The notes under the pieces: generated by a model
What the model was told of the DNA's origin: nothing
Databases searched by the model: none
The model's input: the letters and a program-made list of their open reading frames with translations, nothing else
Position numbers and translations under genes: made by a program
Shown here: positions 51,776 through 61,894 of the stretch, piece after piece
How the letters are laid out: each line of letters begins with the position of its first letter
How positions within the stretch are numbered: position 1 is the first letter of the stretch
NCBI GenBank assembly: GCA_030432655.1
Contig: JAUILA010000011.1
Coordinates: 62,001 to 126,000 of the forward strand
DNA from: Bacteroidia bacterium
Lineage (GTDB): Bacteria > Bacteroidota > Bacteroidia > Cytophagales > Cyclobacteriaceae
Length of the DNA stretch: 64,000 nucleotides
Direction of reading: 5' to 3'

Positions 51776-54466
51776 ATGTTGAAGCAACCTAAACTAATTC
51801 TCCTTTTAATCCTTTTACTGTCGTTTAATTCACTGTTTGCACAAAGCCAGGCACCGACATTCAAAAGAAATTATCAGGATGCTCCCCTTCCTGCCGTATT
51901 ACGTGAATTATCAGGTGAAACTGAATTCGAGTTCCACTTTCGGGACCAGTGGGACCTGGCCGAACTCCGGGTGAATGCGAATGCGGGTGATGAAGTTCTG
52001 CCCGTACTGGAAGATCTCCTCTCCCCCATTGATTTCTCAGTGATCCGGTACGAGAATAATATCATTCTCCTCAATCAGAAGGGGCTTGAAACATATCGAT
52101 ATGAGGTTTGGGAAGAGAATGACCCGCTACTTGATCAGTACAAAATTGTCGGTACCGGACAGCCGGACCGTCCCGGGCAACCCGTGACTTTTTCAGGATA
52201 CATACGCGATGGCCGTGACAACTCACCTCTGGTAGGGGCCAGCGTCCAGGTGGAAGGTACGACTACAGGATCTATTACCAATATCAGCGGCTATTTTGAA
52301 TTCCCACTCTTACCAGGCAAATATGTACTGGTTGCTCAGTATGCCGGGTATGAAGTACAGGAGGTGCCGGTTCAACTGCTGAATACGGGTTCCCTGGATA
52401 TCGAACTGTTCAATGAAACCGTGAGACTAGAGGAAGTAACCATTTCAGCCCTGGGTCAGACCGAAGGGGTCTCTGAAAAAGTAGCAGGAAAAGAAGTTCT
52501 TGGAATTGAAGCTATAAAAAGCCTGCCTACTTTCCTCGGTGAAGTGGATCCGGTAAAGAGTCTCATTTCCCTGCCGGGTGTCAGCTCCGTCGGAGAAGGA
52601 ACGGCCGGGTATAATGTCCGTGGGGGTGATCCGGGACAAAACCTGCTGATGCAGGACGAGGCAATCCTGTATAACAGCGCGCACATGTTCGGATTCTTCA
52701 GCGCCTTTAACCCCGACCTGCTAAGGGATGTGGTGCTTTATAAAGGAGGCGGACCGGCCAATTACGGCGGCCGCGTTTCTTCCGTACTCAACGTGAACCT
52801 GAGAAATGGCAATGCCAAGGAATTCCAGGTAAACGGGGGTGTCGGGCTTGTCTCATCCAGGCTTACGGTGGAAGGACCAATTAAAAAAGAAAAAACTTCC
52901 TTCATCGCCGGTGGAAGAGCTTCATATTCTGACTGGCTACTGAAGCAGATGAAAGATCCGGACTTGTATCAAAGTTCGGCCAGCTTCTATGACGCCAACC
53001 TGAAGATCAATCACATTCATAATAAGAAGAATGTCTTTACGCTCTCAACTTACATGAGCCAGGACCGTTTTGAATTTGCTTCCGATACCACCTACTTCTG
53101 GAAGAGCAAGGCGGCCACTCTCAGCTGGTCTCATATTTTTGCCCCGGAATTGCTGATGCAGACACACCTGGTATTCAGTGATTATCAAAGTGACATTGAA
53201 AATGAGCAGGACCTGTATGCCTTTGAATACAACTCAGGAATCCGCAACTACCAGGCAAAAATGGACTTCAGTTGGTCTCCAAACAACCAGCACAAGGTGG
53301 ATTTTGGAATCAGTTCATTGTTGTATGAATTTAATTCGGGAGAATTTGAGCCGCTCAAGAATAATGAAAATGAATCCCCTGTCACGATTCCCCAGGAAAG
53401 AGCCCTGGAAAGCGCATTTTATATAAATGATGAATTCTCGCTAAGTCCGTTCTTTTCCATCGTATACGGTGTCCGTGTTTCGAGTTTCCTGGCCATGGGG
53501 GGAGAATATTTTGCATTTCAGGAAGGGGTGCCCCGCTCCCCGGAAACTATCACAGATACCCTCACTTTCGGGGATAATGAAGTTTTCAGGGAGCAGTTTG
53601 GTTTCGAACCACGCGTCTCACTCCGTTGGCTGCTGAATCCTAACACATCTCTGAAGGCGAGTTATTACCGGACCAAGCAGTACATCCATCTCATTTCCAA
53701 TACCACCGCTATATCCCCGGTCGATTACTGGAAATCAACCGGGTATAACCTGGAGCCTTCCACCGCCGATCAGTATACACTGGGCCTCTTTAAAAACTGG
53801 AATGACAATATGTATGAATTCTCGGTCGAGGCCTACTACAAGGAGACGGACAATGTAGTGGATTATAAGAATGGCGCCTCCATATTGCTCAATGAAACGC
53901 TGGATGCCGACTTGCTACAGGGTGACGGACGCGCATACGGTGCGGAAGTACTTGTAAGGAAAAACCGCGGCAAACTCACCGGCTGGATCGGATACACCTA
54001 TTCCCGGACAAAACGACAGTTTGTGGATGGACAGTTTGATGAGGAAACTATCAACGAAGGAGCCTGGTACCCCTCAAACTACGATAAGCCGCACGACCTG
54101 TCGGTTGTTTTGAATTACAAGACCAGCCGGAGATTCAGCATTAGTTTGAATTTCTCCTATTCAACAGGAAGACCGATCACTGTTCCGGTGTCAAAATTCC
54201 AATACGAAGATATCCTGTCCGTCCTGAATTACAGCGAGCGTAACCAGTTCAGGGTGCCGGACTATCACCGCCTGGATCTTTCCTTTACCCTGAAGAGCGG
54301 GTTGAAAAAGGATAAGTTTATCGATGGCGAGTGGGTCCTTTCGCTTTACAATGTATACGGACGTAAAAACCCGTATTCAGTTTATTTCACGCAGCGGGGC
54401 AATGCTTTCAGGTTATCAATCCTGGGCAGCATATTCCCGTCATTAAGCTATAATTTCAGAATATGA
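51776..54466 (+). CDS. TonB-dependent receptor with STN and carboxypeptidase-like domains
   Basis: Starting at 51776 gives a signal peptide ending at LFAQS and an 896-residue receptor. An STN domain (LPAVLRELSGETEFEFHF) comes first, then a carboxypeptidase-regulatory-like domain (FSGYIRDGRDNSPLVGASV), the plug (GEGTAGYNVRGGDPGQNLLM) and a 22-strand barrel ending in YNFRI. STN domains usually signal to a FecR-type anti-sigma factor, but none is encoded nearby. The substrate is unknown. It overlaps the DUF4249 gene by four bases, a common pair in Bacteroidota. Confidence 0.93.
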   Translation: MLKQPKLILLLILLLSFNSLFAQSQAPTFKRNYQDAPLPAVLRELSGETEFEFHFRDQWDLAELRVNANAGDEVLPVLEDLLSPIDFSVIRYENNIILLNQKGLETYRYEVWEENDPLLDQYKIVGTGQPDRPGQPVTFSGYIRDGRDNSPLVGASVQVEGTTTGSITNISGYFEFPLLPGKYVLVAQYAGYEVQEVPVQLLNTGSLDIELFNETVRLEEVTISALGQTEGVSEKVAGKEVLGIEAIKSLPTFLGEVDPVKSLISLPGVSSVGEGTAGYNVRGGDPGQNLLMQDEAILYNSAHMFGFFSAFNPDLLRDVVLYKGGGPANYGGRVSSVLNVNLRNGNAKEFQVNGGVGLVSSRLTVEGPIKKEKTSFIAGGRASYSDWLLKQMKDPDLYQSSASFYDANLKINHIHNKKNVFTLSTYMSQDRFEFASDTTYFWKSKAATLSWSHIFAPELLMQTHLVFSDYQSDIENEQDLYAFEYNSGIRNYQAKMDFSWSPNNQHKVDFGISSLLYEFNSGEFEPLKNNENESPVTIPQERALESAFYINDEFSLSPFFSIVYGVRVSSFLAMGGEYFAFQEGVPRSPETITDTLTFGDNEVFREQFGFEPRVSLRWLLNPNTSLKASYYRTKQYIHLISNTTAISPVDYWKSTGYNLEPSTADQYTLGLFKNWNDNMYEFSVEAYYKETDNVVDYKNGASILLNETLDADLLQGDGRAYGAEVLVRKNRGKLTGWIGYTYSRTKRQFVDGQFDEETINEGAWYPSNYDKPHDLSVVLNYKTSRRFSISLNFSYSTGRPITVPVSKFQYEDILSVLNYSERNQFRVPDYHRLDLSFTLKSGLKKDKFIDGEWVLSLYNVYGRKNPYSVYFTQRGNAFRLSILGSIFPSLSYNFRI

Positions 54467-55593
54467 AGTTCATTCAGCGACATATACTCACAGGTCTTTT
54501 TGCCGGTCTGATGATCCTCTCAGGATGCATAGATCCTATTGAATTTGACACAGGCAGTGAGTCGAGGCGGCTTGTGGTTGAAGGACTGATAAGCAATGTT
54601 TCTTACAATGAAAGAGAACTGTTGCCAAATTACCCGGAACGCTTTTATGTAAAGCTACAGTGGACTGGTCCTGTAAATAATGAACGCAATGATGTGATTT
54701 CAGACGCCACAGTCCACCTCGTTGATGATCTCGGAGAAGCCTGGGAATATATCTGGGTTGCCGAAACGAGCAGCTACCTTATGCCTTTTGACGATTTTAA
54801 GGCAGAGCCGGGAAGATCCTACCATTTGCGAATTGAATTATCCGATGGTAAAGTCTATGAATCCGAAGAGGAAACCATGCATGTAGCCCCTTCCCTGCCG
54901 GGTGTCGACTACAGTCTGATTACCCGTATTCAGGAAATCAATGTGGGTGAGCAAACACAATTTGAAGAACAGCGGGGCCTGGTGCTATCGGCGCAGGTTC
55001 CGGAACACGACGATGATGAAACATTCTATTTCAGGTACAAGGTCACCCCTAGCTGGGTCTATGTGGCACCACTTCCGCCCCAAAGCAGCCCGGTGAAGAC
55101 CTGCTATGTCACGAATAAATTTTATTTCCAGAAAATCAACACAAAAATAGACAGGACCGGCGGATACAATAATGAATTGTTTTTCCTGGAGACGGAGAAT
55201 AATCAACGACTCTACCGGGATTTTTCTGCCTACGTCACACAATATTCACTAAGCCCGCTGGCACATGAATTCTGGAACCAGCTTGCGATTCAGCAGGAAA
55301 GCGGCGGAGGAATATTTGACCCTCCCCCATTTGAATTATTTTCCAATGTCTACAACGTGGAAGACCCTGAAGAAAAAGTATCAGGATTCTTCAGTGTTGC
55401 CCATGAATCATCCGTACGCTGGTTCATAAACGGATCAGAACTACCCTATGAAATTGATAATGGCATGGATCCCTGCGTGCCACCGCCGGGTACACCGAAT
55501 ATACCGACTCCCGATTGCCTGAATTGCCTTGAATACAGAGGAGGATCCAGCTTTAACACAACTGAACGTCCATCCTGGTGGCGTCAATATTAA
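54463..55593 (+). CDS. DUF4249 family lipoprotein
   Basis: The 376-residue protein has a lipobox (MILSGC) and an Ig-like beta domain (VVEGLISN, SDATVHLVDDLG, RSYHLRIELSDGKVYES), then a Cys/Pro-rich C-terminus. DUF4249 lipoproteins follow TonB receptors in Bacteroidota as SusD-like surface partners would, although they are not SusD. It is presumably surface exposed and delivers a ligand to the receptor, whose gene it overlaps. Confidence 0.88.
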   Translation: MKFIQRHILTGLFAGLMILSGCIDPIEFDTGSESRRLVVEGLISNVSYNERELLPNYPERFYVKLQWTGPVNNERNDVISDATVHLVDDLGEAWEYIWVAETSSYLMPFDDFKAEPGRSYHLRIELSDGKVYESEEETMHVAPSLPGVDYSLITRIQEINVGEQTQFEEQRGLVLSAQVPEHDDDETFYFRYKVTPSWVYVAPLPPQSSPVKTCYVTNKFYFQKINTKIDRTGGYNNELFFLETENNQRLYRDFSAYVTQYSLSPLAHEFWNQLAIQQESGGGIFDPPPFELFSNVYNVEDPEEKVSGFFSVAHESSVRWFINGSELPYEIDNGMDPCVPPPGTPNIPTPDCLNCLEYRGGSSFNTTERPSWWRQY

Positions 55594-55603
55594 TCCAACT
55601 TAT

Positions 55604-57181
55604 ATGAGAAATTTACTGTTCATCCTTCTCGCATTTCTTTCAGCAGGCGCCTTTGCCCAGTCAGCCAACCAGGTGCATATGGTTACCGAGTCATCGGCGT
55701 ACGTAAGTGGTGATATGGTAAGATTACAGCTGATGGTGATGGATGCTTCCGGACGACCGGTAACCGAAGACAGGATTATCCATACGTTTCTGACCGATCA
55801 CAGGGGTACGGTTGTTTTAAAACGGAAATTTCTGGTCACAGATATTGAAAAAGCAGGATTTATCCAGCTTCCCGCTGACCTCGAGACCGGTAAATATACC
55901 CTGGTGGCCTGCATTGCTGGTGCTGACACCCGGGCAAGACTCAGCCTGTCGGTCTACAATCCAAGTATCTTTGCATCTTCCATTCCTCCGGATAACGCCG
56001 ATACCGGGCTGGGCCTCGAATCTTCCCTACCCGCGGCCAACCTGACCCTGCGACCGGAAGGCGCGTTGAATGTAAGTTCGATGGCCAACCTCGCAATAGA
56101 GCTTCCAAAAACAGCCAACAAAGGGGTCATGCTGACCAAAATTTATGATCCGCGCTTCGAAACAGCTCCGGTTATGAGTGAGATTACGGAATCACCCGTG
56201 CCGGAAGCCATTGAGGACAAACTCTCCTTTGAGTATATAACCACAGATCCCAACTCGCGTATTTCCCTGTATTTTATGGAGCAGGGGTTTGTTGAAGAAT
56301 TTTATCTCGCTGAAGAAGAAAAGATCCTGGAAAAACTACCGGCCCTGTTTGGCTCAGGACACATCTATGCCTATCAGTTTGACGCACAGGGCAACCGGCT
56401 GGGCGAATTACCGGTAAAGGTCGAACCGGCCACCCGTATCAGTTTTGCCACCTCGGACAATACCGTGCCTTTCAACGACGAGATTCGCCAGATCCTTGAA
56501 AAGAAAAGGGTTCGCAAATTTGTCGATCAGGTGTACCGGAACGGGGAAGATCCCGTTGTTTCCCTGATGGCCGAAGAATACAATATGAATCCGGACCGTA
56601 CAGTCGTATTATCCAATTTCTCAGGAATTGCCTCCTTAAGGGAAGCATTGTCCAATATCACACCAAAAACCCAGGTAATCCGACGGGACAAAGAATATGA
56701 ACTGCGTCTCTCTCCTGAAAATTCGGGTTTTCGCTATCAGGAATCTCCCCTTATCCTGATGGAAGGGGTGCCGACCTTCTCGCTTGATTCGTTAATTGAA
56801 ATGCCTTCAGAAGATATCGAATCCATTGAAGTCTTTATTTCACTCGACAAGCTTCGCCGGTTTGGTACTTTCGGACGGTACGGCGTGGTGTCCATTCACC
56901 TTACTAAACCGGAAGAAAACCCACTTCAGGAAAAACTGGATAAGATTCCGGTCTATTATGGTGTAAGCGACCTCGTCAGCGAACCGGTATCTGTTGACGG
57001 TCCTGATTTGCGGCCAGTTGCATTCTGGGACCCGGCGCTTCGTCTCAGTGGCCAGGAGGAAATTATGATACGCTGGAACCCATCTGATGTAGCAGGAGAA
57101 TATATTGCCTGGTCCCTGGTCGTCGGTGCCGACGGACGGATCCTGAAGTCAGCCAGGACCATCGAAGTATCCTCCAATTAA
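55604..57181 (+). CDS. Secreted protein with MG2-like and plug-like domains
   Basis: The ATG at 55604 gives a signal peptide ending at GAFAQS and 525 residues. An alpha-2-macroglobulin MG2-like fold (VSGDMVRLQLMVMDASGRPV, then LETGKYTLVACIAG) comes first. Near the end, SIEVFISLDKLRRFGTFGRYGVVSIHL resembles a TonB-receptor plug fragment. Such hybrids follow receptor-DUF4249 pairs in Bacteroidota and are thought to be outer-membrane accessories; their mechanism is unknown. It starts ten bases after the DUF4249 stop and ends the core of the operon. Confidence 0.75.
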   Translation: MRNLLFILLAFLSAGAFAQSANQVHMVTESSAYVSGDMVRLQLMVMDASGRPVTEDRIIHTFLTDHRGTVVLKRKFLVTDIEKAGFIQLPADLETGKYTLVACIAGADTRARLSLSVYNPSIFASSIPPDNADTGLGLESSLPAANLTLRPEGALNVSSMANLAIELPKTANKGVMLTKIYDPRFETAPVMSEITESPVPEAIEDKLSFEYITTDPNSRISLYFMEQGFVEEFYLAEEEKILEKLPALFGSGHIYAYQFDAQGNRLGELPVKVEPATRISFATSDNTVPFNDEIRQILEKKRVRKFVDQVYRNGEDPVVSLMAEEYNMNPDRTVVLSNFSGIASLREALSNITPKTQVIRRDKEYELRLSPENSGFRYQESPLILMEGVPTFSLDSLIEMPSEDIESIEVFISLDKLRRFGTFGRYGVVSIHLTKPEENPLQEKLDKIPVYYGVSDLVSEPVSVDGPDLRPVAFWDPALRLSGQEEIMIRWNPSDVAGEYIAWSLVVGADGRILKSARTIEVSSN

Positions 57182-57265
57182 TTCTAAATACTCCCTTTCC
57201 CCTCCGTCATGTTATTTCAGCATGATGGGAATTCCTTTTTTTGTAACTTAAGGCAAATTCGCTTT

Positions 57266-57613
57266 ATGAATAACATTATTATAGCCCTGCTGATCGGGGC
57301 AGCCGCTGGAATAATTGATACCGTTCCCATGCTGCGAATGAAGGTGCCTGTATTCTCAGTGGCAGCCATTTTCTGCCAGTGGGTATTTCTCGGCCTGGTG
57401 ATCCCGTTTATTTCCTGGGATACCGAACCCTGGCTCACGGGACTTATCCTTGGCGAACTGGGCATGCTTCCCTTTGCCATTCAGGCATTATACAGAAACA
57501 AAAAAGCTGTGATTCCAATGATCCTGTTTGCGGGTATTCTGGGGATTGCCATCGGGGTGGCCGGGGAATATTTCATTAAACCTGCTCCATTGTTCAACAT
57601 AGAATTCTCCTGA
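57266..57613 (+). CDS. Small four-helix membrane protein
   Basis: The ATG at 57266 gives 115 residues with four membrane segments, two of them starting with a Gly/Ala-rich face (IALLIGAAAGIIDTVPML, ILGIAIGVAGEYF). I do not recognise the family. The stop lies one base before the next gene, so it is co-transcribed with the ChbG-like deacetylase. Confidence 0.65.
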   Translation: MNNIIIALLIGAAAGIIDTVPMLRMKVPVFSVAAIFCQWVFLGLVIPFISWDTEPWLTGLILGELGMLPFAIQALYRNKKAVIPMILFAGILGIAIGVAGEYFIKPAPLFNIEFS

Positions 57614-57614
57614 T

Positions 57615-58520
57615 ATGACCCGACTCCTCACCGCCCTGTTGTTCCTTTATACAGGACTCATTAACGGACAGAATATCGCCACCAGGCTGGGATACGATGC
57701 CGATGCCCGTTTGCTGATCATTCATGCCGATGACCTGGGCGTTGCTCATTCGGAAAATGCCGCCAGTATCGAAGCACTCACCAATGGATATGTCAATTCC
57801 GGAAGTATTATGGTACCCTGTCCATGGTTTCCTGAAATTGCAAAATACGCCGCTAAGAACCGGCTGGATTTCGGACTTCATCTCACCCTGACCAGTGAAT
57901 GGTACAATTATAAATGGGGACCCGTTACTTCCAGCGATCAGGTCTCTTCCCTGATCAATGACCAGGGATATTTCTACTCGACAGTGGACTCGGTAGGCAG
58001 GTTTGCCGATGCCGGAGAAGCTGAAACCGAGCTCCGCAATCAGGTATTGAAAGCGCAATCGGCAGGCATTGATATCACTCACCTCGACACACACATGGGT
58101 GCGGTGGCAGCCACTCCTGAAATACTTTCCGCTTACATTAAAGTCGGCAGGGAATTCAGGCTTCCGGTATTGCTGACCCAACAAATTAGCCGGGCCGGCA
58201 TTCCACTGACCGAAAGAGATGTTGTTCTGGATTCACTGTACCAGGCCACTCCGCAGTATTATGAGTCCGGTATGGCCGCATATTATACGGAGGTGATTGA
58301 AAACCTTCAACCTGGTCTGAACTGCCTGCTTCTGCATGTTGCCTGGGAGAATGAAGAAATGAAAGCTGTAACCATCGGACAGATACCCTGGGGAGCAAAC
58401 TGGCGGCAGCAGGATTTTGATTTCTTCACCAGCGATGCCTGCAAAAAACTGCTGGAAGACAATAATATCAAACTGGTCACCTGGAAAGAAATTCGCGATA
58501 AAATCGTCAGGAAGGATTAA
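57615..58520 (+). CDS. ChbG/YdjC-family carbohydrate deacetylase
   Basis: The 301-residue protein has a signal peptide (ending near INGQ) and the YdjC/ChbG metal-site motifs: IHADDLGVAHSENAA (Asp pair and His), FGLHLTLTSEW and HLDTHMGA. The family removes acetyl groups from chito-oligosaccharides or related sugars. Here it is exported, unlike cytosolic ChbG. It shares four bases with the stop of the convergent TonB receptor. Confidence 0.88.
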   Translation: MTRLLTALLFLYTGLINGQNIATRLGYDADARLLIIHADDLGVAHSENAASIEALTNGYVNSGSIMVPCPWFPEIAKYAAKNRLDFGLHLTLTSEWYNYKWGPVTSSDQVSSLINDQGYFYSTVDSVGRFADAGEAETELRNQVLKAQSAGIDITHLDTHMGAVAATPEILSAYIKVGREFRLPVLLTQQISRAGIPLTERDVVLDSLYQATPQYYESGMAAYYTEVIENLQPGLNCLLLHVAWENEEMKAVTIGQIPWGANWRQQDFDFFTSDACKKLLEDNNIKLVTWKEIRDKIVRKD

Positions 58521-61348
58521 TCCATCGGAGGCCTTCCTCCCCCGCCCCATCGGTTTTCCCGTTCTCCGTTCCCCTGTGTAAAGTTGCGGACGGTATAGGT
58601 GAAGGTTGCCATAAAATACTGCTGCAGTACATTCGTCCGGCTTTCCTCAAAGTAGCTCTCGGTATTGACCCGGGCAATACTGACATTTTCCTTTAGCAGG
58701 TCGAAGACGGAGATTTTAAATTCTCCGCGGTCCTCCTTAAGAAATTTCTTTCCGATACTCGCATTCCACAATGTGAAATTCTGGTTGAGTGATTCATCGG
58801 AATAGCCGCTGTAATCAAGAAACGATATGTCTGTGCGAAAGACAAAACCCTTCCCAAAGATCAGGTTGACACGGGCGCCTACCGATTGCTGAATGTAGTC
58901 GTCTTCCAGTTCCGGCTGCAGGGTATTCCTGACAATAGTATAATCCGCATTATACGAGAGGGTAAAATCTACCCGCTCACTGATATTGCTGGCCACCACC
59001 AGGCCGCCTGTGACATTATAACTGTTCGAAACATTCTCCTGCTGATTAATAAGTCCTGGTGTACGGACATAGGTTAGCCCCAGGGTAGTATTCAGGTTAG
59101 ATTTAAGTGTGGTCACCGGGAATCCGTAGGTTGCCAGTGACCGGATATTCCAGTACCCGTTTACGTTCACTGGCAGTGAGATTTGTGTACCCTCGTTTAC
59201 TCCTACCCCGCCGGCAAGAACCGAATCCTGCCCGACGATGTACGTGGTGTTGGTTACGTAGTCCGCTGTGTTTCTGACCATACCGAGCAGGAAAAAGGTC
59301 GTGGATTTATCCGGATTGGTACTGGAATACCTGGACACCACGAAATTTGTCCTGCTCTGCTGAAGGGAGGGGTTTCCTATGCTCAGGAACAACGGATTTG
59401 TATTGTCCACCACATTCTGTAACTGGCCGACGGAAGGCGCATCGGTTGATGTGCGGTAGAATATACGGAGGTTGCTGGTTCGGGAGAAGGTATATCGCAT
59501 CATGAGGCTGGGCAGCACATTATTGAATGTACGTTCAATATTGCCGGTTTGCGGAAATTCCTGTTCGCTTTTCAAAATGGCATGCTGAAAGGATATTCCA
59601 GCGCGAAGAAATAGTTTATCCATTCGCCACATCAGGCCGGCAACGGGACGATGCGCTTCGTACCTGGCCGTAAAATTATTGGACAATGCGGTGTCCAGGT
59701 CCTGCCGGACTTCCATAAACGGATCGTACGAAAAGGTCTCTTTTTGTGAATCGTTGCCGTTTCTGTCAAATTCATATCCCATCTGAAGTTGCATTCTTTC
59801 TCCAAGTGGCTCGGTATAATTAATATTGACACCAAAGGATCTGCCCGGATTTGACGTGTCAACCAGCTGGTTGATGCTGTCACTGCGGCCCGAAAGGAAA
59901 TAGCGGTTGGCAGATGCCTGCAAAGATTCACCCTCACTGTCATTCAGCCTGCCATCCAGGTTTACTGAGAAGGTCCTTCCTCTTTTTTCAAAGCGATGAC
60001 GGTACAGAATACGCGCATTCGCGGTAAATCCATTGCGCTCACTCTGATAGTCAGAAACGGAACTGTTAACAGTATCCGCAGCCGGGGTCATAGTAAACCC
60101 ATTTATGAATTCATCCGAATTGTTGTCCTGGTAATTGAATGAAGGAGTGAACAAAACGGAGTTTCTTTCGTCAATATCATATTCTATCCGAAAATTCACC
60201 CGGTGACTCCTGTTCATGCTGAAGACAGAGGAGGATTCATCGTATATCTGACTCGAATCCGCACCCAGGAATGTTTCCCGGCTGCGCAGTTGAATGTTGT
60301 CATTATCCACCCTGTTAAAGAAATAACTCCCATTGATCTTCAATTTTTCACCCACTTCTTCATCAATATTGATTCCGAACGACTTCGTATCTGAAATCCC
60401 GTTCTGCTGTCCGCCTGTAAAATTCGTCGCACCACCGGAACCTCCGCCCATACCACCGCCCCCGCGTCGTCCGCGTGATGACCGGCCACTGGCTACGCCG
60501 AGAAGATCATCGCCCGAAAAATTCTGCTGGTTGATATTATTCAGCATGCCAAGCACTGAAATGCGCCGGCTCTCATCAAAGGAATTGAAGTTTCCCCCTA
60601 TTGAATATCGCTGATCAGTACCGGCTCCTGCATAAATGCGACCAAATTCCCCGTCACGCATTTCCTGCCGGGTGACGATATTGATGGTCTTGGTGGTGTT
60701 CCCGTCGTCAAATCCGGAAAACCTTGACTGCTCACTTTGCTGATCAAATACCTCGATCTTGTCAATTATCTCGGCAGGAATGTTTTTCAGCGCCAGGGAC
60801 GGATCATTCGAAAAAAACTCTTTCCCGTCTACAAGCACCTTTTGCACACTTTCCCCCTGGGCCTGAACCTGTCCCTGATTGACAATGATACCGGGCATTT
60901 TGGCCACCAGGTCTTCCGCAGTAGCATCCGGATTGGTCTTGTAGGCATCAGCCGCCATACTGGTGGTATCTCCCCTCACCTCTACAGGAACTACCTGGCC
61001 TTTCACCTGTACTTCCTCAAGTATCCGCGTGTCCGGGTTCATGCGGATAACCTTCAGGTCAGTATCTTCGGTGATCCGTACAAACGTGGCATAGGGTTCA
61101 TAAGCGATGCTGGTAATGGTTAATTTGTAAAAAGCCTGTGAAAGTTTGGTGATGCGAAACCGGCCTGTATCATCCGCCGCACTGTTATGTGTAAGCGTAC
61201 TGTCCTTGACATTAACCAGTAATATGGTAGCTCCTGTAACCGGGGAGGAATCTTCAGCGTCCTGAACTGTTCCGGTCAGCACAAACTCCTGGGCGCTGGC
61301 AGACCACAAAAAAGATGTAGTCATGACCAGGGTTAACAGTAATTTCAT
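58517..61348 (-). CDS. TonB-dependent receptor-like protein, outer-membrane beta-barrel family
   Basis: The 943-residue protein has a signal peptide (LWSASAQE), a carboxypeptidase-regulatory-like domain (LTGTVQDAEDSSPVTGATI), a plug region with VLVDGKEFFSNDPSLALKNIPAEI and an OMP_b-brl_3-type barrel. A Gly/Arg-rich insertion (SSRGRRGGGGMGGGSGGAT) lies in the first barrel loops, and the C-terminus ends Gly/Arg-rich beyond the usual aromatic last strand. Such proteins move siderophores, peptides or other ligands. It overlaps the end of the next small gene by four bases. Confidence 0.9.
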   Translation of the reverse strand: MKLLLTLVMTTSFLWSASAQEFVLTGTVQDAEDSSPVTGATILLVNVKDSTLTHNSAADDTGRFRITKLSQAFYKLTITSIAYEPYATFVRITEDTDLKVIRMNPDTRILEEVQVKGQVVPVEVRGDTTSMAADAYKTNPDATAEDLVAKMPGIIVNQGQVQAQGESVQKVLVDGKEFFSNDPSLALKNIPAEIIDKIEVFDQQSEQSRFSGFDDGNTTKTINIVTRQEMRDGEFGRIYAGAGTDQRYSIGGNFNSFDESRRISVLGMLNNINQQNFSGDDLLGVASGRSSRGRRGGGGMGGGSGGATNFTGGQQNGISDTKSFGINIDEEVGEKLKINGSYFFNRVDNDNIQLRSRETFLGADSSQIYDESSSVFSMNRSHRVNFRIEYDIDERNSVLFTPSFNYQDNNSDEFINGFTMTPAADTVNSSVSDYQSERNGFTANARILYRHRFEKRGRTFSVNLDGRLNDSEGESLQASANRYFLSGRSDSINQLVDTSNPGRSFGVNINYTEPLGERMQLQMGYEFDRNGNDSQKETFSYDPFMEVRQDLDTALSNNFTARYEAHRPVAGLMWRMDKLFLRAGISFQHAILKSEQEFPQTGNIERTFNNVLPSLMMRYTFSRTSNLRIFYRTSTDAPSVGQLQNVVDNTNPLFLSIGNPSLQQSRTNFVVSRYSSTNPDKSTTFFLLGMVRNTADYVTNTTYIVGQDSVLAGGVGVNEGTQISLPVNVNGYWNIRSLATYGFPVTTLKSNLNTTLGLTYVRTPGLINQQENVSNSYNVTGGLVVASNISERVDFTLSYNADYTIVRNTLQPELEDDYIQQSVGARVNLIFGKGFVFRTDISFLDYSGYSDESLNQNFTLWNASIGKKFLKEDRGEFKISVFDLLKENVSIARVNTESYFEESRTNVLQQYFMATFTYTVRNFTQGNGERENRWGGGGRPPMD

Positions 61349-61710
61349 TGATTGTCCCGGTTTCCTCTGCGCCTCATCCGATTTCTCATCTGCTCCCTGA
61401 TTTCTTCAAAACGGGCGAATTGTTCCTCTGACATGATATCACGGAAGGCGTTCACCTTCTTTTCCTGAATCTCCGGGAGTTTCTCCCTGAAAAGGGCCAT
61501 GTCCCCGCTGTCCTGTAAGGCCTGAACTGACGAAGAGACTTCCAGGTAAACCTGGTCAATGAGCAGCTTCTGGTCATCGGACAGGTCTGCAATACTGTCA
61601 TACAGCATCTTTTTTTCTCTGTCCATGCGATCCGCAAGATTCATGCGCTGGCCCTGGGCCATTGACCCTGACACCATCAAAGTCATCAGGAGAATCAGAA
61701 TGTATTTCAT
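61345..61710 (-). CDS. Small secreted helical protein coupled to the TonB receptor
   Basis: The ATG at 61710 gives a signal peptide ending at GSMAQ and 121 residues (61716 is an alternative). The mature part is Glu/Arg-rich and helical, with DLSDDQKLLIDQVY and EEQFARFEEIREQMRNRM, similar in pattern to Spy/CpxP-like metal- and chaperone-type periplasmic proteins. It directly precedes and overlaps the receptor gene, so it may be its periplasmic helper. Confidence 0.65.
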   Translation of the reverse strand: MKYILILLMTLMVSGSMAQGQRMNLADRMDREKKMLYDSIADLSDDQKLLIDQVYLEVSSSVQALQDSGDMALFREKLPEIQEKKVNAFRDIMSEEQFARFEEIREQMRNRMRRRGNRDNQ

Positions 61711-61894
61711 AGGCATTTGCCGGATTATCCCCGAAGTTAAATGGAGTATCTTTCTAAAAAATAAATATTCAACCAACCACCTGTTTTAAATTTCCTGTGG
61801 TTAATTAATGATTTGAATTTATATCCTGACAATTAGATGCCTGTTAAACACAAAGGTTTAATGATGGTCAACATTTTTTTTTAGTGGTTTGGGA

